The position numbers and the translations under genes are program-made. Under the pieces are notes generated by a model. That model saw nothing but the letters and a program-made list of their open reading frames with translations, made no database searches and was not told the DNA's origin. Below are positions 35,831-45,617 of a stretch of 64,000 bases of DNA, one piece after another. The first letter of the stretch is position 1; every line of letters starts with the position of its first letter. Source of the stretch: PALSA-1004 sp963829085 (GTDB taxonomy: Bacteria > Pseudomonadota > Gammaproteobacteria > Burkholderiales > SG8-41); assembly GCA_963829085.1 (NCBI GenBank), contig CAWHHJ010000005.1, positions 310,001 through 374,000 on the forward strand, read 5' to 3'.

Positions 35831-35901
35831 ACCTACGTGCGAGGGGCGGAAACTGACCCCAAGCGGTCGGTCAGTTTTCTCCAAACCGGAACATTGGAGC
35901 C

Positions 35902-36876
35902 CTACTCGATCACCTTGTCAGCGCGCAACAAGATCGACTGCGGGATCGTCATGCCGAGCGCCTTCGCGGCCTTCATGTTGATGACAAGCTCGAAAGTGGT
36001 GGGCTGCTCGATCGGCAGTTCGCCGGCTTTGGCACCCTTCAAGATGCGGTCCACGTATCCGGCCGACCGGCGCATGAGGTCACTGAGATTAGGTCCATAA
36101 GATAGCAGCGCCCCCGCCTCCGGGAAACGACTGAGCTCGTGGATCGTTGGCAAGTGCGCCTTTGTCGTCAGGTCTAGAAGCACCGCTCGATGCGCGAAGA
36201 AAATCGGATCCTCCACGACGTATAGCGCTTGAGCGTGCGCTTGGGTAATTTGCGCAAATGCCTGGCCGAGGTTTTGAGGCGTTCGGAGTGCGACGAAAGT
36301 TAAGTCGATGGATAAGGGTGGCGCGATCTTCTTTAAATCATCAACGACTCTAATGTGGAAAGGATGGTCTGGATTCCAGAGGACTGCGACCCGACTAAGC
36401 CGGGGGATTGCTTCTTTGAGTAGTTCGAGACGCTTGGCGTTAAGGTCGCTCGTCATCATCGAAAGTCCGGTCACATTACCGCCCGGATGCGCGAGACTCT
36501 TGACCAAGCCTGATCCAATTGGGTCGACAACGAGCGCCATCACGATTGGAATGGTTGAAGTTGCCCGCTTCGCCACTTGTGCCGTAACCGTACTATCCAC
36601 CACGATGACACTAACCTTGCTCTTAATTGCAGCCGCAATTAAGTCAGGTACACGATCGTAATCGCCATCGGCTGATCGCCACTCCACTAACAAGTTACGG
36701 CCTTCGACATATCCTGCGGCCGCGAGTCCGTCGCGGAATTGCTGCACCTCTTTACTGCTCCTCGAAAGCCCAACAAGCAAGACTGCGATGCTGCGCAGCG
36801 GCTGCTGGGCAAAACATGCGAGCGGTGCCATTGCACCGGCTGCTAACGCTAAGATACTTATTCGCCGCGTGATCAC
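35902..36876 (-). CDS. ABC_sub_bind family substrate-binding protein, intact
   Basis: A 324-residue periplasmic binding protein of the PF04392 type, related to TrpX/YtzB-like receptors of unknown ligand. GTG start at 36876, signal MITRRISILALAAGAMAPLA-like ending CFAQ. Lobe motifs: AAAGYVEGRNLLVEWRSADG, ATSTIPIVMALVVDPIGSGL and HPGGNVTGLS; the end AKALGMTIPQSILLRADKVI is complete. There is no permease or ATPase near by. GTGA overlap with the preceding copy shows tandem expression. The signal peptide differs from the MNNRRKL type of its neighbours, so it is an older branch. Confidence 0.9.
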   Translation of the reverse strand: MITRRISILALAAGAMAPLACFAQQPLRSIAVLLVGLSRSSKEVQQFRDGLAAAGYVEGRNLLVEWRSADGDYDRVPDLIAAAIKSKVSVIVVDSTVTAQVAKRATSTIPIVMALVVDPIGSGLVKSLAHPGGNVTGLSMMTSDLNAKRLELLKEAIPRLSRVAVLWNPDHPFHIRVVDDLKKIAPPLSIDLTFVALRTPQNLGQAFAQITQAHAQALYVVEDPIFFAHRAVLLDLTTKAHLPTIHELSRFPEAGALLSYGPNLSDLMRRSAGYVDRILKGAKAGELPIEQPTTFELVINMKAAKALGMTIPQSILLRADKVIE

Positions 36877-37861
36877 TCGATCACCCTGATCCGCGCGCAG
36901 CAAGCATCGACTGTGGGATGGTGAGGCCGAGCGCCTTGGCGGTCTTGAGGTTGATCACCAGCTCGAACTTGGTGGGCTGCTCGACGGCAGATCGCCAGGT
37001 TTGGCGCCCTTGAGGATCTTGTCCACGTAGGTGGCGGCGCGCCGGTAGAAGTCGGGACGGTGGGCGCCATAGGTCAGAAGACCGCCAGCGTCCGCGAACG
37101 CAGAATCGTGATATATCGACGGCAGGCGGCTCTTTGCCGCAAGGCCCGCTATCTGTTTTATATTCGCACCGGTCACTGGGTCTGCCAGGGTGACAAGAGC
37201 GCCCGCGCCCGCCCTAATTGCGTCTTGGAGGCGCTTGGTCGAAATCGTTGGAGCTCCGCACTTCCAGCGAATGAAGCTGGATTCCTAGCTGCCGTGCTGG
37301 TTGTTGGATTTCGTTCCAATTGAATGTCGCGCTTACGCTCAGTGGATTCCAGAGCACAGCCACGCGGGAGAGCTTGGGGATGACTTCCTTGAGCAGCTCC
37401 AGCCGTTTTCCAGCCAGCTCGACGATCATTTGGGATAACCCTGTGACGTTGCCGCCGGACCGCGCCAAGCTCTCAACCAGCCCACTCGCAACAGGGTCAG
37501 CCCCGCCCGCCATAACGATAGGGATAGAGCTCGTAGCTTTTTTGACAGCCAGAGTATCGGAAGTGGCGAAAGTGACGATGACGTCAACCTTGAGACCGAC
37601 GAGATCGGCCGCGAGGTCAGGGAGGCGATCGTGTCTGCCCTCCGCATAGCGATACTCGATGCTGATGTTTTTTCCCTCAATCCATCCGAGGTCGCGTAGA
37701 CCGAGCCGGAATGCTTGGTACGAGGGCGCGTTAACCGAAGGCGAGGTTTGCGAGAACAGTCCTATCCGGCGAACTGTTGATGGCGCCTGCGCGCGTACCG
37801 CGCCCGCCGAAGCGAGCCCACCAGTGCCAAGCGCGATAATCAGCTTGCGACGATTGTTCAT
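36873..37861 (-). pseudogene. ABC_sub_bind family protein, frameshifted
   Basis: Three frames in succession: the first from ATG 37861 gives MNNRRKLIIALGTGGLASAG through SIPIVMAGGADPVASGLVES to the first lobe end, failing after LEVRSSNDFDQA near 37220. The second gives AGLAAKSRLPSIYHDSAFAD through TYVDKILKGAKPGDLP near 36985; the third ends RVIE. At least two indels. The intervening sequence stays protein-like, so the breaks are recent or artefacts. The leader has GGCATAATGG 20-30 bases upstream. Confidence 0.85.
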
Positions 37862-38074
37862 TCCCATGCAAGACGGCCATTATGCCCACTTGTGACAAGG
37901 GCAGCAGTCCAGCGAACTTTTTGTGGCAGGCATGTACGGCGTGACGATCAAACGTTAAATTGAAAAGTAACAGGGACTGGCAGCTATTGGCCGATGGTGC
38001 GCATAGCGCATCAAGCCGAAAAGCGGCCGCACGACTTCGAGCAAAGCGCCGAACGCGCGGCCGTGACGGCGCAG
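37862..38074. other. Divergent leader region
   Basis: Holds the CATAATGG-containing leader of the SBP copy on the minus strand; nothing else recognised. Confidence 0.4.
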
Positions 38075-38689
38075 CTAGATTTCAGTCTGCTCCGAGATCT
38101 CGAGCGCGTCATCAACCTCGATTCCAAGGTATCGAACCGTGCTCTCCAACTTGCTATGGCCCAGCAGAAGCTGAACAGCCCGCAGGTTCTTCGTTCGCTT
38201 GTAGATCAGCGTGGCCTTGGTTCGGCGCATGGTGTGGGTGCCGTAGACAGTCGGATCAAGCCCTATGGTAGCGACCCACTGATGGACGATCCGGGCGTAT
38301 TGTCGCGTCGAGACGTGGGGCGATTTCGAGACGCGGCTCGGAAATAGACAGTGTTCCGACTTCAGTTTCGCCTTCTCAATCCAGGCGGAGACTGCATTTC
38401 TCGTCGGCTCGGTCAGTTCAAACTGCACGGGCCGCTGAGTCTTTTGCTGCACAACCATCGCTCGCGCCAGAATCTGATTGCCGTGGGTGATGTCGCGCAC
38501 ACGCAGATTTACGAGATCGCAAGCACGCAGCTTGCTGTCAATCGCGAGGTTGAACAATGCCAAATCTCGGGCCTGATGCGCGTTCTGAAGCTGAATCCGG
38601 ATGGCCCAGATGTCCTTCGGCTTCAGCGGCGGCTTTTGGCCAACCAGCTTGCCTTTGTTCCAGGGTTCCCGTTGTTGAACTGATTGCAT
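38075..38689 (-). CDS. Short tyrosine recombinase
   Basis: A 204-residue integrase of the phage-integrase fold, much shorter than typical enzymes: it lacks most of the N-terminal DNA-binding domain. Catalytic residues visible: Arg in SKLRACDLVNLRV, His-x-x-Arg in GTHTMRRTKATLI, LLGHSKLEST and the Tyr in VRYLGIEVDDAL. The ATG at 38689 has AAGGAG seven bases upstream. This short form is widespread in Proteobacteria and often stands alone; its target is unknown. It lies inside the SBP paralog array and is intact. Confidence 0.9.
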   Translation of the reverse strand: MQSVQQREPWNKGKLVGQKPPLKPKDIWAIRIQLQNAHQARDLALFNLAIDSKLRACDLVNLRVRDITHGNQILARAMVVQQKTQRPVQFELTEPTRNAVSAWIEKAKLKSEHCLFPSRVSKSPHVSTRQYARIVHQWVATIGLDPTVYGTHTMRRTKATLIYKRTKNLRAVQLLLGHSKLESTVRYLGIEVDDALEISEQTEI

Positions 38690-38955
38690 GACAGACTCCT
38701 TCATTGTTGATCGGAGTCGGATTGTTCTACTTCTATGCAAAGGCAGCTTTTAGGTTGAATGCCGTATGCGTACAGTCGGCCAGAAGCAGTCCTTCGAACT
38801 CTCGCGAGCAAAGTTCAAGACGCAACTACCAGCGCCCGCCAATCACGCGGCAAAAACCTCCCGCTGCCTAGCACGTGAGGCGTCGCCTCGGTGGGGCTCG
38901 GCCGTTTGCCAAATGCTTAGGCGCCGACGATACTGCGGATTTGCATTCCAGACCC

Positions 38956-40401
38956 ATGACCGACATGCACATGATCCGTCGCCGCGCATTCGTCAAAGGC
39001 GGCGCGGTGCTCGCAGCGAGTGCATTGCTTCCTGCATGCACCACGGCGCAGCCGCAGGCCGGCGTAGGGGCCGGTCCGGCGGAAGGGCTGCCTGCCCGCG
39101 GCGAGTTCGTTGTTCGCGGCGCCACTGTGCTGACGATGGACCGTTCGATCGGCGATCTGCCGCGCGGTGACGTGTATGTGCGAGACGGCATGATTGTCGC
39201 GGTTGCGCCGCAAATCGCGACAGGAGCGAGCACGATCGACGGCCGCGGCACGATTTGTATGCCCGGTTTCGTCGACACGCATTGGCACCTCTGGACGACC
39301 GTCTGCCGCGAGATGATCGTGTTCGACGATCCAAAGCGCGGCTACTATGAGGTGACGAACGCGGTCGGCAGACATTACACGCCCGAGGACGCCTATCGCA
39401 GCGTTCGTCTCGGCCTTGCAGAAGCGCTAAGCGCCGGTGCGACGACGGTGCACAATTGGGCGCACAACATCCGCTCGCCCGCGCAGGCGGACGCCGAGTT
39501 GCGCGCGATGCGCGACGTGGGTGTACGCGGCCGACTTGCCTATGGCACGCCTCAGGGCTATCCCGACGAGCAGCCAATGGACCTCGAGGGACTCGCGCGC
39601 ATCCACCGGCAGTGGATGCCCAACGACGGCATGCTGAGTCTGGGCATCTGCTCGCGCAACGTCGGCGATACGACGAACCCGCTCCGCGGCAATACATCAG
39701 TCGAAACGGCGCGCATCGATTGGGGCGGCGCCCGCGCGCTGGGCGTGCCCATCACGATGCATACGTCGGGACCGACGCCCATCAAGCTGCTGGAAGACTC
39801 GAAACTGCTCGGCCCCGATGTGCAGCTCGTGCATCCGCTGCTTACGACGGCGGAAGAGCGCCGCATCATGAAAGAGCGCGGCGTGAGCTACAGCACTTCA
39901 CCCACGAGCGAGTCGCGGCGCCCGGCGAGCGCGGGCGTGATACAACTTGGCGAGCTGCTCGAGGCCGGCGTTAAGGTGAGTCTATCCATCGACAACACGG
40001 GCAGCTTCGCATGCGATTACTTCCAATGCATGCGCACGCTGTACAGCCTGCACGAGCATCGCATCGGCTCGCGCATTCCGCTCACTGCCCGGCGACTCGT
40101 CCAGCTCGCCACGATCGACGGAGCGGTCGACCTCGGCATCGCGGACCGAACCGGCTCTCTGACACCGGGCAAGCGCGCTGACCTCATCCTCGTGCGGACC
40201 GGCGACGTCAACATGGGCCCCGCAGGCGAGCCGTATCAGGCGCTCGTCTGGTTCGGTCAGACGCGCAACATCGATACAGTCGTGGTCGACGGTCGCATCC
40301 TCAGAAGAGGCGGCGCTTTTACAGCGCTTGATTATGAGCAGGTGCTGAAGCAGGCGGCGGAGTGCGCGGCATCTTTACGCGCGCGGGCAAACTGGGTGTA
40401 A
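38956..40401 (+). CDS. Tat-exported amidohydrolase (deaminase/hydrolase type)
   Basis: A 481-residue metal-dependent hydrolase of the amidohydrolase superfamily (TrzN/SsnA/cytosine-deaminase side). The N-terminus has a twin-arginine signal (MIRRRAFVKGGAVLAASALL) with a lipobox-like LLPAC at residue 28, so it may be a Tat-translocated lipoprotein. Metal sites: CMPGFVDTHWHLW, TMHTSGPTPI, VQLVHPLLTT and LSIDNTGS. Export is unusual in this family. I chose ATG 38956 so that the signal is N-terminal; no clear ribosome site. It is transcribed away from the recombinase, and is unrelated in kind to the SBP genes around it. Confidence 0.85.
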   Translation: MTDMHMIRRRAFVKGGAVLAASALLPACTTAQPQAGVGAGPAEGLPARGEFVVRGATVLTMDRSIGDLPRGDVYVRDGMIVAVAPQIATGASTIDGRGTICMPGFVDTHWHLWTTVCREMIVFDDPKRGYYEVTNAVGRHYTPEDAYRSVRLGLAEALSAGATTVHNWAHNIRSPAQADAELRAMRDVGVRGRLAYGTPQGYPDEQPMDLEGLARIHRQWMPNDGMLSLGICSRNVGDTTNPLRGNTSVETARIDWGGARALGVPITMHTSGPTPIKLLEDSKLLGPDVQLVHPLLTTAEERRIMKERGVSYSTSPTSESRRPASAGVIQLGELLEAGVKVSLSIDNTGSFACDYFQCMRTLYSLHEHRIGSRIPLTARRLVQLATIDGAVDLGIADRTGSLTPGKRADLILVRTGDVNMGPAGEPYQALVWFGQTRNIDTVVVDGRILRRGGAFTALDYEQVLKQAAECAASLRARANWV

Positions 40402-40686
40402 GGGTCAGCCGGGCGCGTGCTTTGTGTCTGGCTCGCGTGCGGCGCCGTTCGCTGTCCGCTGCCAGCACGGGCCGTCGCGCAGTCGTTGTGTCCTGATGCT
40501 GCGCTAGACCGCTTAGTGCCGCTTCGCATCGGCGTGCAACCGATCAGTGACCGTCGCAAACCGGCCACAACCGGTCGCCCGCAGTTACATTTGCTTTTCG
40601 TAACGAACGACCATAAAAGCCCCCTAGAGAACTTGCCGGCGGGCCTTTCCTTATGTACGCGCATAATGGGCAGCAAGGGGGAGGAA
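40402..40686. other. Leader of an SBP copy with repeat R1
   Basis: Contains R1 at 40555-40592 and GCGCATAATGGGC before the GGGGGAGGAA ribosome site at 40677-40686. Confidence 0.6.
40555..40592 (+). repeat. Dispersed repeat R1, copy 3
   Basis: GCAAACCGGCCACAACCGG followed by TCGCCCGCAGTTACATTT; about 95 bases upstream of the SBP start. Confidence 0.7.
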
Positions 40687-41670
40687 ATGAACAGCCGCCG
40701 CAAATTGATTGTTGCACTCGCCGCGGGTGCGTTCGCAGTATCACTCACGTCGTTCGCACAGGAGCGACGCCGACTCTGGCGCATCGGCATTTTGTGGGAT
40801 AGTCCTGCCGTGCTTCCCGATGCCATCGAGGCTTTCCGCCAAGGGCTTCGCGACCTGGGTTACGTGGAAGGCCGGAACATCGTCATCGAATATCGGTGGG
40901 CGGAAGGCAAGCCGGAGCGGATGCGCGAGCTTGCGGAGGAACTGGTCCGACTCAGGGTGGATGTCATCGTTGCTCCGAGTTCCGTTTACACCGAGGCGGC
41001 GAAGCGAGCGACCGCGACGATTCCCATAATATTCTTGGTCCACGCGGACGCAATCGGCAGCGGACACGTGGCCAACCTCGTGCGGCCTGGCGGCAATATC
41101 ACGGGCCTCACCATCATGAGGACTGAAACAAACGTCAAAAGCCTGGAGTCGCTCAAGGACACCATTCCCGGACTCTCGCGCGTTGCGGTTATCTTTGACC
41201 CCGCCACGCCTTCGCATAGGGTGGGCTTGAAGGCCGTCGAGGTCGCAGCCCCCGCACTGGGACTGCGGATTCAACCTGTCGGCGTGCGCAGCGCGTCGGA
41301 GTTTGCCGGCGCCTTTTCGGCCATTGTTCAGGAACGTGCCGGCGCGGTTCTGGTGCTTAACACGCCCATATTCGTTGCCGGGGCAAAACCGCTCGCGGAA
41401 CTCGCGCTGATGCACAAACTGCCTTCGCTGTTTGGTGCGAGGACACAAGTGGAGGCCGGAGGACTCATGAGCTTCGGGCCTGACTATGCAGATCAGTGGC
41501 GCCGCGGCGCCATCTATGTGGACAAAATCCTTAAAGGTGCAAAACCCGCTGACCTGGAGGTCCAGCAACCCACGAAGTTCGAGCTGACCATCAACATGAA
41601 AACTGCCAAGGCCCTCGGCCTCAAGATCCCCAATTCGATTCTATTGCGTGCTGACAAGGTGATTGAGTGA
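40687..41670 (+). CDS. ABC_sub_bind family substrate-binding protein, intact
   Basis: A 327-residue secreted binding protein, start ATG 40687 after GGGGGAGG. Signal MNSRRKLIVALAAGAFAVSL ends TSFAQ. It has the conserved RQGLRDLGYVEGRNIVIEYR, the hinge ATIPIIFLVHADAIGSGHVA, GGNITGLTIM, SVFGAR-like SLFGARTQVEAGGLMSFGPD and the complete end PNSILLRADKVIE. Compared with the other copies it keeps every family motif, so it is the best candidate for a functional member. Its stop overlaps the next copy's GTG (GTGA). Confidence 0.92.
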   Translation: MNSRRKLIVALAAGAFAVSLTSFAQERRRLWRIGILWDSPAVLPDAIEAFRQGLRDLGYVEGRNIVIEYRWAEGKPERMRELAEELVRLRVDVIVAPSSVYTEAAKRATATIPIIFLVHADAIGSGHVANLVRPGGNITGLTIMRTETNVKSLESLKDTIPGLSRVAVIFDPATPSHRVGLKAVEVAAPALGLRIQPVGVRSASEFAGAFSAIVQERAGAVLVLNTPIFVAGAKPLAELALMHKLPSLFGARTQVEAGGLMSFGPDYADQWRRGAIYVDKILKGAKPADLEVQQPTKFELTINMKTAKALGLKIPNSILLRADKVIE

Positions 41671-42645
41671 ACCGTCGCCGCAAATTAATCGTTGCATTAA
41701 GTGCCGGTGCGTTTGCTGCACCGCTGGACTTATTTGCACAACAGCGGAGCAAGGTGTGGCGTATCGGTGTTTTAGTTCCAGGCTCTGCATCCGCTTGGGC
41801 ACCAATGGTGGAGGCGTTGCGATCCGGCTTAGATCGAGCTCGGTTACATTGAGGGCAAGAACATCAACATCGAATATCGATCGGCCGAGGACCAATATGA
41901 CCAACTTCCAAAACTCGCTAACGATCTCGTTCGGCTGAAAGTAGATGTAATCGTCAGCAACGCGACGTCGGGAGTCGGTGCCGCCCGACGAGCGACTACA
42001 TCTATCCCGATAGTCATGGGAGCGATTGGTGATCCGGTTGCATCCGGATTTGTTACCAATCTGTCGCGCCCGGGAGCAAACATTACCGGATTAACATTTT
42101 TCGGCAAAGAAATCGCAGTTAAGCGCCTTGAACTATTGAAGGAGGCTTCGCCGGGCCTAACGCATGTGGCGTTCTTGAAAGATCGCACGATTCCATCCGA
42201 TTATTTAACCGCAATGGATCGCGCAGCGCTTGCTATGAAAATGGTGCTCGAGCCAGTCAACCTAGATAGTCCGGACAAGCTTGAAAGCGCTATCGCGGAG
42301 CTTGCGAAAAGACACGTAGGCGGCATCGTGGCGATGGAGACGCCGTTGCTGATATCCATCGGTAAACGAATGGGAGCGGCAGCATTGAAGCATCGAATTG
42401 CCGCGATTGGCTTCAAGGAAGTTGCGCAGGGCGGCGGTCTCATTGCTTATGGACCGAACATTGTTGAAATGTGGCGCCGCGCAGCTACGTACGTCGACAA
42501 GATACTCAACGGAGCAAAGCCCGGCGATTTGCCGATTGAACAAGCGAGCAGGTTTGAACTTGTAGTAAACAAAAGCACCGCTACCGCTCTCGGCATCAAG
42601 ATCCCCGATTCCATACTCTTACGCGCTGATAAGGCGATTGAGTAG
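41667..42645 (+). pseudogene. ABC_sub_bind family protein, one frameshift
   Basis: GTG start overlapping the upstream stop. The first frame gives the signal VNRRRKLIVALSAGAFAAPL and VWRIGVLVPGSASAW, then fails at about 41832 (ALRSGL), after which the frame at 41836 continues ELGYIEGKNINIEYRSAEDQ through a complete second lobe to DSILLRADKAIE. Only one base separates it from an intact 326-residue protein. Confidence 0.85.
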
Positions 42646-42687
42646 TGCCTCAAATGGCCACTCTCGACAAATCCTTATGACCGCTCT

Positions 42688-44290
42688 GGGTCGAGGCTGT
42701 GTGGAAACTCGACTCCAGCTACCTGTACTATGATTATGCATCGCGTTGCTGGAGCGGAGCATGGGCCGATACATCGATGGCCAAGACCGAACGCAAAGTG
42801 TCCTGTTTCCCGAGCGACTGGATGACTGGATCGATGAAGATAATCCGGTGCGTGCGGTCGACGTGTTCGTTGAGGAACTGGATCTGGGGCGCTTGGGCTT
42901 CGAGCGGGCGCAGCCTGCTGAGACAGGGCGCCCGGCCTATCACCCGGCGACACTCCTCAAGATTTACATCTACGGCTACCTAAACCGCGTCCAATCCAGC
43001 CGGCGGCTTGAGCGTGAAGCTCAGCGCAATGTCGAGTTGATCTGGCTGACCGGCCGGTTGATGCCCGACTTCAAGACGATCGCGGATTTCCGCAAGGACA
43101 ACGGCGAGGCGATCCGCAATGCGTGCCGCGAGTTCGTTCTGCTGTGTCGGGGATTGGGCCTGTTCAAGGAGGCCGCGGTGGCGATCGACGGCAGCAAGTT
43201 CAAAGCAGTTAACAACCGCGACAAGAACTTTACCGATCGCAAGATCACAGCGAGGCTGCAGCAACTGGACGACAGCGTGAACCGCTACCTTACTGAACTG
43301 GACCGAGCTGATCGTGACCCGAGCCTTGTGCCGGAAGCTCGCGTCGAACATCTGAAGGAGAAGTTGGCGACGGTGAAGGCGCAGATGCAGAAGCTGCGTC
43401 AAATCGAGCAGCAGCTAAATGCAGCGCCCGATCGGCAGGTCTCTCTGACCGATCCAGACGCTCGGTCCATGGCCACCAGTGGCAGAGGCACAGGCGTTGT
43501 CGGCTATAACGTTCAGACCGCCGTGGATCTACAGAATCATCTCATCGTGTCGCATGAGGTCGTCAACGTCGGGCACGATCGCACTCAATTGGCTCACATG
43601 GCGACGCGGGCAAAGGAAGCCATCGGGCAGCAGATCACCGTGCTCGCTGACCGCGGCTACTTCAAAGGTGAGGAGATCCTGCGCTGTAGCGAAGACGGAA
43701 TCGTCCCATTGGTGCCCAAGCCGCAAACCTCCAACAATAAGGCAGCGGGACTGTTTGATAGAAGCGACTTCGTCTATGTTCAACGCGATGACGAGTATGT
43801 GTGTCCCGCCGGCAAACGTGCGATCCATCGCCTAACGAGGGTTGAAGGCGGACTAATGCTTCGCAAGTATTGGTCATCCACCTGTCCGCAGTGTCCGCTG
43901 AAGCCCAAATGCACCACCGGCAAGAATCGTCGCATTACGCGCTGGGAGCATGAGGGTGTGCTCGAGCTGATGCAGCTGCGGTTGAATCAGCGTCCCAAGG
44001 CCGCGCGGGAGCGACGACAGACCGTCGAGCATCCGTTCGGCACGCTTAAAGCATGGATGGGCGCCACACACTTCCTGACACGCACGCTACCAAATGTGCG
44101 AACGGAGATGAGCTTGCACGTGTTGGCCTACAACATGAAGCGAATGATCAGTCTCATTGGAATCGCCTCGCTGATAGAGGCGATGCGGGCGTTCTAACGC
44201 CCGCGGCCGTCTTGTTCAAAAACACCGCGGCGTTCGTCCGTCGGGCTTAGTAGGCCCACTGCCGCGGCGCCTTTCCACACAGCCTCGGTC
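42688..44290 (+). mobile_element. IS1182-family insertion sequence
   Basis: About 1.6 kb bounded by an inverted repeat: left CGAGGCTGTGTGGAAA (42692-42707) and its complement at 44272-44287, 16 of 16 bases, with partial matching continuing outward (GGTCGAGG versus GGCGACCGAGG). It carries one transposase gene. I could not identify a target-site duplication. The element lies between two SBP copies. Confidence 0.8.
42761..44197 (+). CDS. IS1182-family transposase
   Basis: A 478-residue DDE transposase. Start MGRYIDGQDRTQSVLFPERL, then YHPATLLKIYIYGYLNRVQS and SRRLEREAQRNVELIWLTGR, the family's N-terminal DUF772 block. The DDE core has AAVAIDGSKFKAVNNRDKNF, VLADRGYFKGEE and the Glu in VEHPFGTLKAWMG. 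A Cys cluster (CPAGK, CPQCPLKPKC) matches the zinc-ribbon insert. It is full length and uninterrupted, so the element could still move. Five codons upstream there is another ATG (42746). Confidence 0.93.
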   Translation: MGRYIDGQDRTQSVLFPERLDDWIDEDNPVRAVDVFVEELDLGRLGFERAQPAETGRPAYHPATLLKIYIYGYLNRVQSSRRLEREAQRNVELIWLTGRLMPDFKTIADFRKDNGEAIRNACREFVLLCRGLGLFKEAAVAIDGSKFKAVNNRDKNFTDRKITARLQQLDDSVNRYLTELDRADRDPSLVPEARVEHLKEKLATVKAQMQKLRQIEQQLNAAPDRQVSLTDPDARSMATSGRGTGVVGYNVQTAVDLQNHLIVSHEVVNVGHDRTQLAHMATRAKEAIGQQITVLADRGYFKGEEILRCSEDGIVPLVPKPQTSNNKAAGLFDRSDFVYVQRDDEYVCPAGKRAIHRLTRVEGGLMLRKYWSSTCPQCPLKPKCTTGKNRRITRWEHEGVLELMQLRLNQRPKAARERRQTVEHPFGTLKAWMGATHFLTRTLPNVRTEMSLHVLAYNMKRMISLIGIASLIEAMRAF

Positions 44291-44547
44291 GCCAGCAGTC
44301 GATCAGGGTGGACGGCAACGGCGACAACCGGACAGCGAGGATTAGCTCCGGCAATGATTGCTGCTCGGCCGAAGCGTCAGTTGGAAGCCCCCAGTCCACC
44401 TGCAAGCAGACGCTTAGCAGGCGGTGATTCCTGGCGCACCGATGGCGTAAATAGGTCACAATGATTGCGTGCGGCACAAAGCTTCCGAATGTCGAACCTC
44501 TAGCGTAGTTTTACATTGCGATTTGGAAGGGACCCGGGTGGAATCAC
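44291..44547. other. SBP leader region beside the IS
   Basis: Begins with GCCAGCAGTCGATCAGGG, shared with the leader at 32800-32816 on the other strand, which places the IS insertion inside or at the edge of an SBP leader. GGAAGGGACCCGGGTGG precedes the next start loosely. Confidence 0.5.
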
Positions 44548-45528
44548 ATGATTAAGCGGCGGGAGATTTTAATTGCGCTTGGTGCGGACGCTCTTGCGGC
44601 ACCACTTTTTGTATTCGCGCAACAGCGAGAGAAAATTTGGCGCATCGGTCTCTTTCACGTTGGACTCGACCATGTTCCGCCAGCGCTCGACGGCCTCAAG
44701 GAGGGACTCAAGGCGCTCGGTTACGAAGAAGGTAAAAATATTACTTACGATTTTCGCAATCTCGCCGATATGAAAGCCGCAAGAACCACTGTTGGGGAAT
44801 TCGTTCGCAACAAAGTTGATCTAATCGTCGCATTCGAGAATCTACCTATACAGGCCGCCAAAGATGCTACTGCCGAAATCCCCATAATCATGCTTAACCT
44901 TAGTGATGCGGTTGCCGATGGCTTCGTAAAAAGCCTAGCGCGACCCGGGGGAAACATTACTGGATTTACCGCCTCGGGAGAAATGCCCGCGAAGGAGCTT
45001 GAGCTGCTCAAGGAATTTATTCCATCGCTCAAGCGTCCGCTGCTGCTGTTCGCGGACGATGATCCGGCATCGTTACGCTGGGTCGATCATGCGCGCCGAG
45101 CGGCACAGGTAATGAATTTGCAGCCTGTCGAGCGTCAAGCAAAGCGCGCGGTCGACGTTCAGCGCATCTTTTCCCAGCTCAAGCCGGGCGAAGTCGACAG
45201 CGTGTTCATTTGCTCGCCGCATCTGCGAATTGAATTTCACGGGTTGATCCTCGATGAAGCCTCCAAGCTGCGCATACCGTTAGTCGGATATCGCGCGGGA
45301 TGGGTGGAACGCGGCGCATTATTTTCTTATAGCCCCGATGTTCGCGCCGTCGGTCGGCTAGATATGGCGCGTCAGGCGGCCAAGATTCTGAAAGGTGCGA
45401 AACCCGCAGATCTGCCAGTCGAACAAATCTCGCAGTTGGAACTGGTGATTAACAAAAAAACCGCCACCGCCCTTGGCATCAAGATTCCCAATTCAATTCT
45501 GCTTCGGGCGACCAAGGTCATCGAGTAA
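44548..45528 (+). CDS. ABC_sub_bind family substrate-binding protein, intact
   Basis: A 326-residue secreted binding protein. Signal MIKRREILIALGADALAAPL ends FVFAQQ. It is the most diverged of the intact copies: the lobe-1 motif is KEGLKALGYEEGKNITYDFR and the hinge AEIPIIMLNLSDAVADGFVK; instead of a leading GYV-D-KILKGAK it has RQAAKILKGAKPADLPVEQI. All parts are present to PNSILLRATKVIE. The unusual ligand-cleft residues suggest a different ligand from the 40687 copy (inference). Confidence 0.9.
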   Translation: MIKRREILIALGADALAAPLFVFAQQREKIWRIGLFHVGLDHVPPALDGLKEGLKALGYEEGKNITYDFRNLADMKAARTTVGEFVRNKVDLIVAFENLPIQAAKDATAEIPIIMLNLSDAVADGFVKSLARPGGNITGFTASGEMPAKELELLKEFIPSLKRPLLLFADDDPASLRWVDHARRAAQVMNLQPVERQAKRAVDVQRIFSQLKPGEVDSVFICSPHLRIEFHGLILDEASKLRIPLVGYRAGWVERGALFSYSPDVRAVGRLDMARQAAKILKGAKPADLPVEQISQLELVINKKTATALGIKIPNSILLRATKVIE

Positions 45529-45617
45529 GACAGACGTCTGAGTTGGAGGACGTACGCTGGCTGCTTCGAGTCGGTTTCCGCCCTCGCAGCATAATGGGCG
45601 CCAACACTGGAGGCGGT

